DNA of 64,000 bases from Gammaproteobacteria bacterium. GTDB taxonomy: Bacteria > Pseudomonadota > Gammaproteobacteria > UBA4575. Made by a program: the position numbers and the translations under genes. The notes beneath the pieces are model-generated. The model did no database searches and was not told the origin of the DNA. It worked only from the letters and a program-made list of their open reading frames with translations. Each line of letters starts with the position of its first letter. Position 1 is the stretch's first letter. Of the stretch, positions 8,901-16,852 are shown piece after piece. Location: positions 124,001 through 188,000 of the forward strand of contig WTFY01000010.1 in the NCBI GenBank assembly GCA_011523795.1, read 5' to 3'.

Positions 8901-10244
8901 TTACGCTTCGCACTCGGGCAGGTCGCGCTTCGGGACGCCCTGCTCTTTTGCAAGCTCCTCTGCCTTGGCAGTGAAGATGGGCACGAACAGCTGTGTGTCG
9001 ATCTCGATCCAGTCGGTCGAATCCCATCCGTCGCCGGCCCACTGAATGACTTTCGCCTGGATGCTCTCACCTTGATGGTTGCAGCGCGAGAGCTTCAACG
9101 GGGCCAGCAGCCCGACCGCACCGATATCTTCGAGTCGTGCTTGATCGATGTTCAGGTTCTCGTAGGCCCACTTGGCTTCCTCACCGGTAATCGGCCTGTT
9201 TCCGAACTTCGTGTGGCCGGTTCTCAGGACCTCGGAATAGATCAGCGACGTGATCACGCCAAAGTTGTAGTAGACCGTGCCGAACCGCTCCATTTCCTTC
9301 AGGTCGCCCTTGCCCTTGTCATACAGGGTTTCCTTGATTCGCTTGAGAAGTTCATAATCGGTTCCCGGCGGGAAGATGTTGACTCCGGTGTAGCCAATCG
9401 CAGCATCGCCAGCCGGGCGCACATCGTCTTCTGAAGTCGCCCAGATGTCACCGATGATGTGATCGACCGGAAATCCCGTGCGCTTGGCCGTTTTGATGCC
9501 TACCGGGGTCATTGCCCCCCAGCTGCGGAAGAATACCCAGTCGGCCTTTTCGTTGCGAATGCGTTGCCACTGGGCCTCTTGCTGGATTCCCGGATGGGCC
9601 ACCGGAATCTGTACGTCCTTGAATCCGTACTGCTCGGACAGCATTTTCATCGGGGTGATGGTTTCTCGGCCGTATCCGGAATCATGGTACAGCGTCACAA
9701 TCACCTGGTCCTTGAGCTTGTCATGACCCCCGAGGCGCTGGGCGATATACTCGACAACAATCTGCGCTTCTCTCCAGTAGTCGAACATCACCGAGAACTG
9801 GTATTCGTTGAATCGCCCGTCAATGGCCGTTGCGGTACCACCGCCGGGTGTCATGTGTGGCATTTTGTGCTTGCGATTCCTCTCTACCGTCGCCGCGAAG
9901 AGTCCCGATGACATCCCCGTGATGGTCGCGGTGGGTGCACCCTGGTGTCCCCCGACGTAACGGTCGAAGCACTCGATGCCCTTGTCGATGTCGTATGAAG
10001 TTTCACACTCCACCATGTAGTTGAGAACTCCATTCACGCCACCCTCGGTTTCGTTGAGGTAATCCAGCATGTCCTTTTGTCCGGCTACGATTGAGGTCCC
10101 CACATTTGCGTAAGGTCCGGTCCGGTACGTGAACAGGGGATAGAACTGCTCCCCTTCATGCGCACCGGCTGCAAAGACCGCCTGCAAGCTGGTCGAAACC
10201 AGCACGGCGGCAAGCAGCGCATAGCTTAGTTGACGTAAATACAT
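8901..10244 (-). CDS. Periplasmic substrate-binding protein, LivK/Peripla_BP_6 type
   Basis: Secreted receptor for the adjacent importer. There is a clear Sec signal peptide (LLAAVLVSTSLQAVFAA, cleavage near residue 26). The mature part is a two-lobed type-I binding fold with GTSIVAGQKDMLDYLNETEGG and a long central domain; 447 residues is larger than classical LivK (~370). The start is well supported by AGGAGGA seven nt upstream of the ATG. It sits between livM and livF but is separated from livM by 176 nt, which contain a hairpin. Size and sequence suggest amide/urea-like or aromatic ligands rather than leucine, but that is inference. Confidence 0.9.
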   Translation of the reverse strand: MYLRQLSYALLAAVLVSTSLQAVFAAGAHEGEQFYPLFTYRTGPYANVGTSIVAGQKDMLDYLNETEGGVNGVLNYMVECETSYDIDKGIECFDRYVGGHQGAPTATITGMSSGLFAATVERNRKHKMPHMTPGGGTATAIDGRFNEYQFSVMFDYWREAQIVVEYIAQRLGGHDKLKDQVIVTLYHDSGYGRETITPMKMLSEQYGFKDVQIPVAHPGIQQEAQWQRIRNEKADWVFFRSWGAMTPVGIKTAKRTGFPVDHIIGDIWATSEDDVRPAGDAAIGYTGVNIFPPGTDYELLKRIKETLYDKGKGDLKEMERFGTVYYNFGVITSLIYSEVLRTGHTKFGNRPITGEEAKWAYENLNIDQARLEDIGAVGLLAPLKLSRCNHQGESIQAKVIQWAGDGWDSTDWIEIDTQLFVPIFTAKAEELAKEQGVPKRDLPECEA

Positions 10245-10290
10245 TGTAATTTCCTCCTAATAGTTATTATTTTATGCACTTATTCAAAGC

Positions 10291-10309
10291 CTGCTCCCGA
10301 GAGGGGCAG
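10291..10309 (-). other. Intercistronic hairpin between livM and binding-protein gene
   Basis: CTGCTCC and GGGGCAG form a 7-bp stem (one wobble pair) around a 5-nt loop in the 176-nt spacer. There is no U-tract after it in the direction of transcription, so it is more like an mRNA processing or stabilising hairpin than a terminator. Higher expression of the downstream binding-protein gene than of the permeases would be expected. Confidence 0.35.
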
Positions 10310-10419
10310 ACCTAAATATGCATGGCATCACCTCCTGCGATTTTTGTTCCTGAACAACATATCCCCAAAGGCCGATGGATCAGTACCCGTCCCGGACGGA
10401 TTCGGCATCCGGCGTGAGA

Positions 10420-11493
10420 TCACGCTGTAACCCGAAGCCGCCTGCACGCTCCACTCAAAGCAGCTGCAGCCCGTTGAAGCAGCTTGTAAAGGCCATCCGG
10501 CTCTTTGATCAGGATGTAAACAATCATAGCACCGAATAGTACTCGCTGCAGATTTGTGGTAATTCCGATATTCACATGTTCGGTCAGTCCGAGGCCGACC
10601 ACAGCCAGGTTGAGGAAAATAGGTGTCAGCACGATAAAGGCCGCGCCGATGAAGTTTCCGAATATGCTTGCCGTGCCGCCAATGATCACGATGAACAGGA
10701 TCTCGAAGGACTTGTCGAGATCAAAGGAGTGGGCATTGCTCGTCTGCAGGTAGCAGAATCCCCAGAGTACACCCGCGATGCCGCAGTAAAAGGAACTGAT
10801 GCCAAATGCCAGAAGCTTGCGGGCGCGAACCTTGATGCCAATGACGGTGGCCGAGGTCTCCATGTCACTTACTGCAATCCATTCCCGGCCAATGCGACTG
10901 CGCACGATGCTGTACGCGAGCGCAACCAGCGCAAGGGTGGTCACGCTGACGATCATGTAACGGCCATGCACTGACTTGAGGTCCATGCCGAAGAGCTCGA
11001 GCCGCGGAGCGGTGATGGTCAAGGACAGGTTATCGTTGCAGAACCAGGAAAAATTGGTGAACAGCCACTCGAAAAAAAACTGTGCCCCGAGGGTGGATGC
11101 CGCGAGGTAGAACCCCTTGATCCGCAGGCTAGGCAGCCCGAACAGGACACCGAATACCGCTGCAATCAGACCGGCCAGGATGATCACAACCGGCAGGGGA
11201 AGCACCGGTACCCGCAACAGCAGGTTGTAGGCCGAGAAGGCTCCCACGGCCATGAAGGCCGCCGAACCGATCGAGACACACCCGGTGAATCCCATCAGCA
11301 AATTGAGGCCGACGCCCGCGATACCCATCACCAGCATCGGGATCATGATGGAGTTGATCCAGTAATCGTTGAAACTGAGCGGCACGGCAAGTGCAGCGAT
11401 CGTCAACGCCCCGATGATGCCTGGCTTGACCAGGCCGGAACGCTGGGAGAGCGGGAGCAGGTCCGCGCGCGGTGAAGTCTGGGTCTCCGGCAT
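10420..11493 (-). CDS. livM: Branched-chain-type ABC permease (LivM-like)
   Basis: Inner-membrane permease subunit, 357 residues with about ten hydrophobic segments. The family hallmark region GAFSAYNLL and the loop LRIKGFYLAASTLGAQFFFEWLF followed by the AxxxxG coupling region (REWIAVSDMETSATVIGIKVRARKLLAFGISSFYCGIAGVL, given here only for position, about residues 205-245) are typical of LivM. It begins 3 nt after livH ends, so the two permeases are tightly coupled. The N-terminus has a polar leader before the first membrane helix, as in other LivM proteins. Confidence 0.93.
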   Translation of the reverse strand: MPETQTSPRADLLPLSQRSGLVKPGIIGALTIAALAVPLSFNDYWINSIMIPMLVMGIAGVGLNLLMGFTGCVSIGSAAFMAVGAFSAYNLLLRVPVLPLPVVIILAGLIAAVFGVLFGLPSLRIKGFYLAASTLGAQFFFEWLFTNFSWFCNDNLSLTITAPRLELFGMDLKSVHGRYMIVSVTTLALVALAYSIVRSRIGREWIAVSDMETSATVIGIKVRARKLLAFGISSFYCGIAGVLWGFCYLQTSNAHSFDLDKSFEILFIVIIGGTASIFGNFIGAAFIVLTPIFLNLAVVGLGLTEHVNIGITTNLQRVLFGAMIVYILIKEPDGLYKLLQRAAAALSGACRRLRVTA

Positions 11494-11496
11494 GGC

Positions 11497-12372
11497 TCAG
11501 ACCCGTTCGATCTCGCGCTCACCGAACAGGCCGGCAGGCTTGATCAGGAGAAAGAACACGGCCAGAATATAGGCAAACCAGGCGGATACGCTGCCCCGGA
11601 AGATGGGGCCCAGATAGAAGTCGGCTAGGCTTTCGGTCGCCCCGACCAGCAGGCCGGCCACGATGGCGCCGATCATGGACGAGAACCCCCCGATAATGAG
11701 TACCGGCAATGCCTTGAGGGCCGACAGGGTCAGCGAAAACTGGACCCCCTGGCGTGCCCCCCAGAGAAGCCCGGCGGCCAGGGCCACGAATCCTGCCACG
11801 CTCCACACAATCCGCCACACTTGCGGAAGCTTGATGCCGATCGATTGCGCCGCCAGCACATCGTCGGCCACCGCGCGCAGCGAGATGCCGATGCGCGTGG
11901 TGTTGAAGACGAACGAAATGACGACCACCATGAGAACGGCCATGGCGGTTGCAAACAGGTCAAACTCGCTCAGCCACAGGTCACCGATCTGCAGGGTGCC
12001 GTCCGCCACGCCAAGTTCCAGGATATGCACATCGGTGCCCATCGCCAGTTGCGCAATTCCCTCGATCATGAAACTCAACCCCAGCGTGGCCACGAACAGT
12101 ACCATCGGGTCACGATTCGCCATGGGGCGAAGCATCATCCGCTCGATGAGCACGGCACAGACCACCATGACGATCATCACGATGAGCAGCGCGATCCAGA
12201 ACGGAATGCCTGCTTCCACAAACGTCACATACATCAGTGCAGTGAACAGCACCATGGAACCCTGGGCGAAATTGAACACGCCCGATGCCTTGTAGATGAG
12301 AACGAAGCCAAGCGCCACGGAGGAGTACATCACCCCGGCAAGCAACCCACCCAGCAGCACCTCAAGAAACAT
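11497..12372 (-). CDS. livH: Branched-chain-type ABC permease (LivH-like)
   Basis: Partner permease, 291 residues, with about eight membrane segments. The N-terminus GLLAGVMYSSVALGFVLIYKASGVFNFAQG is the LivH signature region (about residues 9-38), and RAVADDVLAAQSIGI is the ATPase-coupling loop. It lies between livG (17 nt upstream) and livM (3 nt downstream). Confidence 0.94.
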   Translation of the reverse strand: MFLEVLLGGLLAGVMYSSVALGFVLIYKASGVFNFAQGSMVLFTALMYVTFVEAGIPFWIALLIVMIVMVVCAVLIERMMLRPMANRDPMVLFVATLGLSFMIEGIAQLAMGTDVHILELGVADGTLQIGDLWLSEFDLFATAMAVLMVVVISFVFNTTRIGISLRAVADDVLAAQSIGIKLPQVWRIVWSVAGFVALAAGLLWGARQGVQFSLTLSALKALPVLIIGGFSSMIGAIVAGLLVGATESLADFYLGPIFRGSVSAWFAYILAVFFLLIKPAGLFGEREIERV

Positions 12373-12389
12373 CCTCGCCCCCCGTCCCG

Positions 12390-13184
12390 TTATTCATACA
12401 CTTCTCCCAGGTAAGCCTTGATCACGCCCGGGTCGTTTCGTACCTGTTCGGGCATGCCGTCGGCAATCTTGCTCCCATAGTCCAGTACCACGATACGGTG
12501 CGCCAGCCCCATGACGATACCGATATCATGCTCGATGAGCACGATCGTGGTCTTGAAATGCGAGTTCACCTCCGAGACGATGCGGCTCATTTCCTGCTTC
12601 TCGTCCTGGTTCATTCCCGCCATGGGTTCGTCGAGCAGCAGCAGCCTGGGTTCCGAGACCAGCGCCCGTGCAAGGTCCACCCGTTTCTGGATGCCGAACG
12701 GGAGGGTCGATACGATGGTGCCGGCGTGTTCCTCGAGCTTGAGGAAGGCGATGACCCTGCTGGCCCAGGCGAGGAACCGCCTGTTTTCGGCGCGGTCGCG
12801 GCCGACATGGAATATGTTTTCCCAGAACGTGGTTTTCCCGTGGCGCGCAAGGCCTGCCAGGATGTTGTCCAGCACCGTCAGCCTTTCAAACAGCGCATTG
12901 TGCTGGAACGTCCTTCCGATCCCGCGCCGCGCCGCATCAAACGGGGTGATTTTCTGGAAATGCCTGCCGTCGAAGACCACTTCGCCATGCTGTGGCCGGT
13001 AGACACCGTTGATCACATTGAGCAGTGAACTCTTTCCCGCACCGTTCGGGCCGATAAGTGCGCAGATTTCGCCCTCCTGGACCTCCATGCTGACGTTGGA
13101 GAGCGCCTTCACTCCCTTGAACGACAGGGAAATTTCATGGATTTCCAAAAGCGCTTCTTTGCCGGCGGGCAGGTCTTCGGGCAT
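12390..13184 (-). CDS. livG: Branched-chain-type ABC transporter ATPase (LivG-like)
   Basis: Second ATPase of the importer and first gene of the transcription unit. Walker A GPNGAGKSS, Walker B LLLLDEPMAGM and a C-terminal YLGEVYE typical of LivG are present. The signature is degenerate (STLPFGIQKRVD in place of LSGGQ); LPFGxQ at this position is in fact typical of LivG proteins. The start MPEDLPAG (264 residues) was chosen because GGAGGGG lies seven nt upstream; an ATG seven codons earlier lacks this. It is divergent from the AlkB-like gene across a 287-nt regulatory region. Confidence 0.93.
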   Translation of the reverse strand: MPEDLPAGKEALLEIHEISLSFKGVKALSNVSMEVQEGEICALIGPNGAGKSSLLNVINGVYRPQHGEVVFDGRHFQKITPFDAARRGIGRTFQHNALFERLTVLDNILAGLARHGKTTFWENIFHVGRDRAENRRFLAWASRVIAFLKLEEHAGTIVSTLPFGIQKRVDLARALVSEPRLLLLDEPMAGMNQDEKQEMSRIVSEVNSHFKTTIVLIEHDIGIVMGLAHRIVVLDYGSKIADGMPEQVRNDPGVIKAYLGEVYE

Positions 13185-13255
13185 CAGAACCCCTCCATTT
13201 GACAAGTACTCTGCATATAAGAATTCTTGGCAGTACTCGACAAGTCATTGTATAC

Positions 13256-13273
13256 AGTTTTCAGGAGAAAACT
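13256..13273. promoter_or_regulatory. Perfect palindrome, operator candidate
   Basis: AGTTTTC-AGGA-GAAAACT is a perfect 7-bp inverted repeat with a 4-nt spacer, lying in the divergent region between livG and the AlkB-like gene. Its size fits a TetR- or GntR-type dimer site. Position upstream of both promoters suggests joint control of uptake and oxidation genes. No regulator is encoded nearby. Confidence 0.45.
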
Positions 13274-13297
13274 AACCTTAGTATACCCATGCTGAAT

Positions 13298-13327
13298 TTG
13301 ACATTGCCGGCGCCGCGTTGCTACGAT
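13298..13327 (+). promoter_or_regulatory. Sigma70-type promoter for the AlkB-like operon
   Basis: A perfect -35 TTGACA (13298-13303), an 18-nt spacer and a -10 TACGAT (13322-13327, 4 of 6). Transcription would start near 13334, giving a leader of about 138 nt before the ATG at 13472. It would drive the three-gene unit AlkB-like, molybdopterin enzyme and reductase. Confidence 0.5.
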
Positions 13328-13471
13328 GGAACTAGCGCCTAAAATAAATCGACAGATCTTGAGAAGGGTGCTGACTACCCTGCTATCAAACCAGGAAGGT
13401 GCAAGAGAAGCGGCGAGAACGAGGTTTTGGCGCTGTGGAAGTGTGTCATTGACTGGTTTGAGGGTACGGCT

Positions 13472-14653
13472 ATGTGGAAATATCTGAAGTTTGGGTGGCT
13501 GAACTGGATTGTGACCCTGGGCACCGCCGTCAGCTTCGTCGCAGGCGGCTGGTGGATGTGGTTCGGTGTCGGTTTCATGTTCATCATAGGGGTCGGAGGT
13601 GAACTCCTCAGCAAGGAGGACAACTCGGAACCCGGTTACAGTTTCGGCTGGATCTACGACTGGATCGTTTACACGATCTCCCTGTTCCTGCTCGTATCCC
13701 TGATTACTTTCGTCTGGGCGTTCAGCGGGGCTGACCTGCTCGGCATCGGGGCCTTCACGCTGGAACTGTTCGGGTATGACGCCCTGGCCGCGCGCGGTGA
13801 AAACGCTTGGTACCACTACACGGGTGCGGCGCTGTCCATCGGGATCACGCTGGGTGTACAGGGCATCGTCATGGGGCATGAACTGGTTTCGCGCACCGAG
13901 GACGCCGTGGACACGAGGATCGGCGAGCTGGTGTTCGCCCTGATGTTCGGGACGAACTTTGCCGTCGAGCATGTGTACGGGCATCACAAGAACCTGGGAT
14001 ATCCCGAGCACGACGCGGTCACCCCGATCCGGGGCACGCACTTCTACCAGTTCCAGACGGTCGGGACCTGGACCCAGTGGAAAAGCGGCTGGGAGGTTGA
14101 AAAGAGGCGCCTGAATGATGCCGGACAGTCTGTGTTTTCATTCGGCAACCGGATCGTGCAGGCCTGGCTGCGGGGCGGGATCGTCATGGCACTGGTGCTG
14201 GCCGGCGGCGGATGGGTCTGCTTCCTGTATTATCTCCTGGCCATTTGCTACGCCAAATTCATTCTGGAAGGACTCAACTTCTTCTCTCACTACGGGCTGG
14301 TCCGGGAAAAGGGTCAGCCGATCACTCCGCGTGTGACCTTCTCCAGCAACAATGCCTGGGGCAACTGGATTCTGCTGAATCTTGGCCGTCACGGCGCGCA
14401 TCATGCGGACAACAGCCGCTACCAGGATCTCAGGGCGTACAAGGACGATCCGCAGTGTCCCTTCGGGTACCTGACGATGACGGTCATTGCATGGATTCCC
14501 CCCCTGTTCTTCAAGGTGATCGTTCCCATGCTCAAGGAATGGGACGAAAAATACGCCACGGCTGCGGAGCTGGAAATCACCCGGAAGGAAAACCAGGAAA
14601 GCGGGATCAAGGAACTGGAGAATTTCGTACCCCGACGCATGGCTTCGGCCTGA
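13472..14653 (+). CDS. AlkB-like membrane di-iron oxygenase with altered first His box
   Basis: Integral-membrane non-haem di-iron enzyme of the alkane hydroxylase/xylene monooxygenase family; 393 residues with several hydrophobic helices in the N-terminal third. Histidine boxes (this start numbering): GHELVS at 135-140, EHVYGHH at 166-172, NFFSHYGL at 269-276 and LGRHGAHH at 304-311. The first box normally reads HELxHK; here the second His is Ser140. The rest matches AlkB closely. The ATG at 13472 has GAGGG seven nt upstream; a TTG 15 codons earlier has poor spacing. Electrons probably come from the reductase encoded two genes downstream. The substrate is unknown. Confidence 0.85.
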   Translation: MWKYLKFGWLNWIVTLGTAVSFVAGGWWMWFGVGFMFIIGVGGELLSKEDNSEPGYSFGWIYDWIVYTISLFLLVSLITFVWAFSGADLLGIGAFTLELFGYDALAARGENAWYHYTGAALSIGITLGVQGIVMGHELVSRTEDAVDTRIGELVFALMFGTNFAVEHVYGHHKNLGYPEHDAVTPIRGTHFYQFQTVGTWTQWKSGWEVEKRRLNDAGQSVFSFGNRIVQAWLRGGIVMALVLAGGGWVCFLYYLLAICYAKFILEGLNFFSHYGLVREKGQPITPRVTFSSNNAWGNWILLNLGRHGAHHADNSRYQDLRAYKDDPQCPFGYLTMTVIAWIPPLFFKVIVPMLKEWDEKYATAAELEITRKENQESGIKELENFVPRRMASA

Positions 14654-14678
14654 TCACACGCAAGAAGGAGGCATGGCC

Positions 14679-16838
14679 ATGGAACCGATCACTGTCAGAC
14701 CCGAGCCTCCACCCGGCCATACCCAGCACCACGTGGTATGCCCGCATGACTGCCCGGACGGCTGTTCGATGCTCGTCACGGTGAATGATGACACCGGCAA
14801 GGCGACCAGGGTGGAAGGCGATCCCAGCAATCCCATTACACGGGGCTACCTGTGCAACAAGGTCAACCATTACCTGGATCTTGTGTACAACGACAGCCGG
14901 GTGCTGTACCCCCACAAGCGAATCGGACCGAAAGGGCCCGGGGCGAAATTCGAGAGAATCTCCTGGGACGAGGCACTGGAAACGGTCACGGACAATTTCA
15001 AGTCGGTCATCGATGAGCATGGACCCGAAGCGGTCCAGCCGTATTCGTATTCGGGCACCCTGGGGCTGATCCATTTCTGGGGGATGGACCAGCGGTTCTG
15101 GAACCGGATGGAAGCGGCAAGGCTGGACCAGTCCATCTGTGCATGGGCCGGGATCTGGACCCATATCTACACCTATGGGCTGGCGGACGGGCCGAGCACG
15201 GAAGACATCCCGGATGCAGACATGGTGATTCTGTGGGCGAACAACATCGTCAGTACGGGCGTACACCTGATACCGTTCGTCGAGGAAGCAAGGGAACGCG
15301 GCGCCACGATCGTTGCGGTGGATCCGAGGAAAACCCGGACCACCGAGTTTGCGGACTGGCACATCCAGCCCCGTCCGGGCACGGACGGAGCCCTGGCGCT
15401 GGGGATGATGAAACTCATCGTGGACGCCGGGCTGCATGATGAGGCGTTCCTGAGGGAATACACGCATGGCTGGGAGCAGCTGATCCAGGACGAACTTCCG
15501 AAATGGCCGCTGGAGAAAGTGTCCCGCATCACGGGAATCGGAGCCCAGGAAATCGAAAAGTTCGCCCGGGCGTTCGCCGCGAGCAAGAAAACGAATATCC
15601 GGACCGGCTGGGGCCTCAACCGGCACAGGAACTCGGGCCAGACCTGCCGCGCGGTCATGCTTCTGCCCTGCATCACCGGTGCCTGGCGTGAAAAATGCGG
15701 GGGCTGCCTGAGCTGGACCGGCGAGGAAAACTGGATGCGGCTGCAACTGGGCAAGCTGCAGCGGCCGGACCTGGGCGACCGGGCGTCCAAGCGGACCATC
15801 AACATGGTGCAGATCGGCAGGGCCCTGGCGGACAACCAGGACATGAACGGCGAATCGCTCGACCCGCCGATCAAGTCACTTTTCGTGTACAACTCGGACC
15901 CCGCGAACTGTGCACCGAACACCAACAACGTACGCAAGGGCCTGATGCGTGACGATCTTTTCGTGGCGGTGCATGACGTGGTCTGGACCGACACCTGCCT
16001 GTATGCGGACATCGTGCTGCCGGCCGATACGCAGCTGGAACGCTGGGACCTGCATGCCCCCTGGGGCCACTACATCTACAACCTGAGCCAGCCGTGTATC
16101 AAGCCGCTCGGGGAGAGCGTGTGCAACTCGGAACTGTTCAGGATGCTGGCCGGGAAGATGGGGTATGACGAGGATGCCTTCAGGCAGTCTGACGAGGACA
16201 TGATCAGGGAAATCATCTGCGACGAGGGACACCCGGGCATGGAGGGCATCACGCTTGAAGGGCTCAAGCAGAACGGCTGGATGCGCTGCAATGTCGACTC
16301 GCCGAACCGGGACCGGCTGAAACACGGCTGGCCGACCGAGACGGGCAAGATCAACATCTGGTCCGAGGATGTCAAGAACCAGGGGCAGTCCCCTCTGCCC
16401 ACGTACGTGCCGGAAGAGGAAGGCCAGGAAAACTATGAACGGAGGAAGAAGTACCCGCTGCAGGTGCTGAGCAACGCACCGCATTACTTCATCGGTGATT
16501 CGTTCCAGTCCGTGCCCAGGCTGCAGGCGATGATGTCGAGGCCCACCGTGGAGCTGTGCCCTGAAGACGCCTTCGAGCGGGGCATCGAGGATGGTGACCT
16601 GTGCCGCCTTTACAACGACCGCGGTGAAACCTATGCCCATGCCGTGATCATCGACGGGCTGCTCCCCGGGGTTTGCAGTACCCAGAAACAGTTCAAGGGC
16701 AGTAACACGCCCGGGGGAGTGAATGCGAATGCGCTGATATCGGAGGACTTGACGGATATCGGCTGGAGTCCCTCGTTTTATTCGTGCCTGGCACAGGTGG
16801 AAAAAGCGCAGAGCGAACAGGACCCGTCAACGCCCTAG
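14679..16838 (+). CDS. Molybdopterin oxidoreductase (DMSO reductase superfamily)
   Basis: 719-residue bis-MGD enzyme. N-terminal 4Fe-4S motif CPHDCPDGC followed by GYLCNK supplies the four cysteines (about residues 20-60). A probable Mo-ligand Cys lies in LDQSICAWAG, although the ligand assignment is by analogy. WANNIVSTGVH and VAVDPRKTRTTEFAD are typical cofactor-binding stretches; the C-terminal dinucleotide-binding domain spans from LQVLSNAPHYFIGD. There is no Tat signal, so it is cytoplasmic. AAGGAGG is seven nt from the ATG at 14679 and only one from the ATG at 14673, so the former was chosen. No dedicated membrane anchor is encoded; the partner is probably the downstream reductase. Confidence 0.88.
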   Translation: MEPITVRPEPPPGHTQHHVVCPHDCPDGCSMLVTVNDDTGKATRVEGDPSNPITRGYLCNKVNHYLDLVYNDSRVLYPHKRIGPKGPGAKFERISWDEALETVTDNFKSVIDEHGPEAVQPYSYSGTLGLIHFWGMDQRFWNRMEAARLDQSICAWAGIWTHIYTYGLADGPSTEDIPDADMVILWANNIVSTGVHLIPFVEEARERGATIVAVDPRKTRTTEFADWHIQPRPGTDGALALGMMKLIVDAGLHDEAFLREYTHGWEQLIQDELPKWPLEKVSRITGIGAQEIEKFARAFAASKKTNIRTGWGLNRHRNSGQTCRAVMLLPCITGAWREKCGGCLSWTGEENWMRLQLGKLQRPDLGDRASKRTINMVQIGRALADNQDMNGESLDPPIKSLFVYNSDPANCAPNTNNVRKGLMRDDLFVAVHDVVWTDTCLYADIVLPADTQLERWDLHAPWGHYIYNLSQPCIKPLGESVCNSELFRMLAGKMGYDEDAFRQSDEDMIREIICDEGHPGMEGITLEGLKQNGWMRCNVDSPNRDRLKHGWPTETGKINIWSEDVKNQGQSPLPTYVPEEEGQENYERRKKYPLQVLSNAPHYFIGDSFQSVPRLQAMMSRPTVELCPEDAFERGIEDGDLCRLYNDRGETYAHAVIIDGLLPGVCSTQKQFKGSNTPGGVNANALISEDLTDIGWSPSFYSCLAQVEKAQSEQDPSTP

Positions 16839-16852
16839 ACTAGGAGGTTAGA

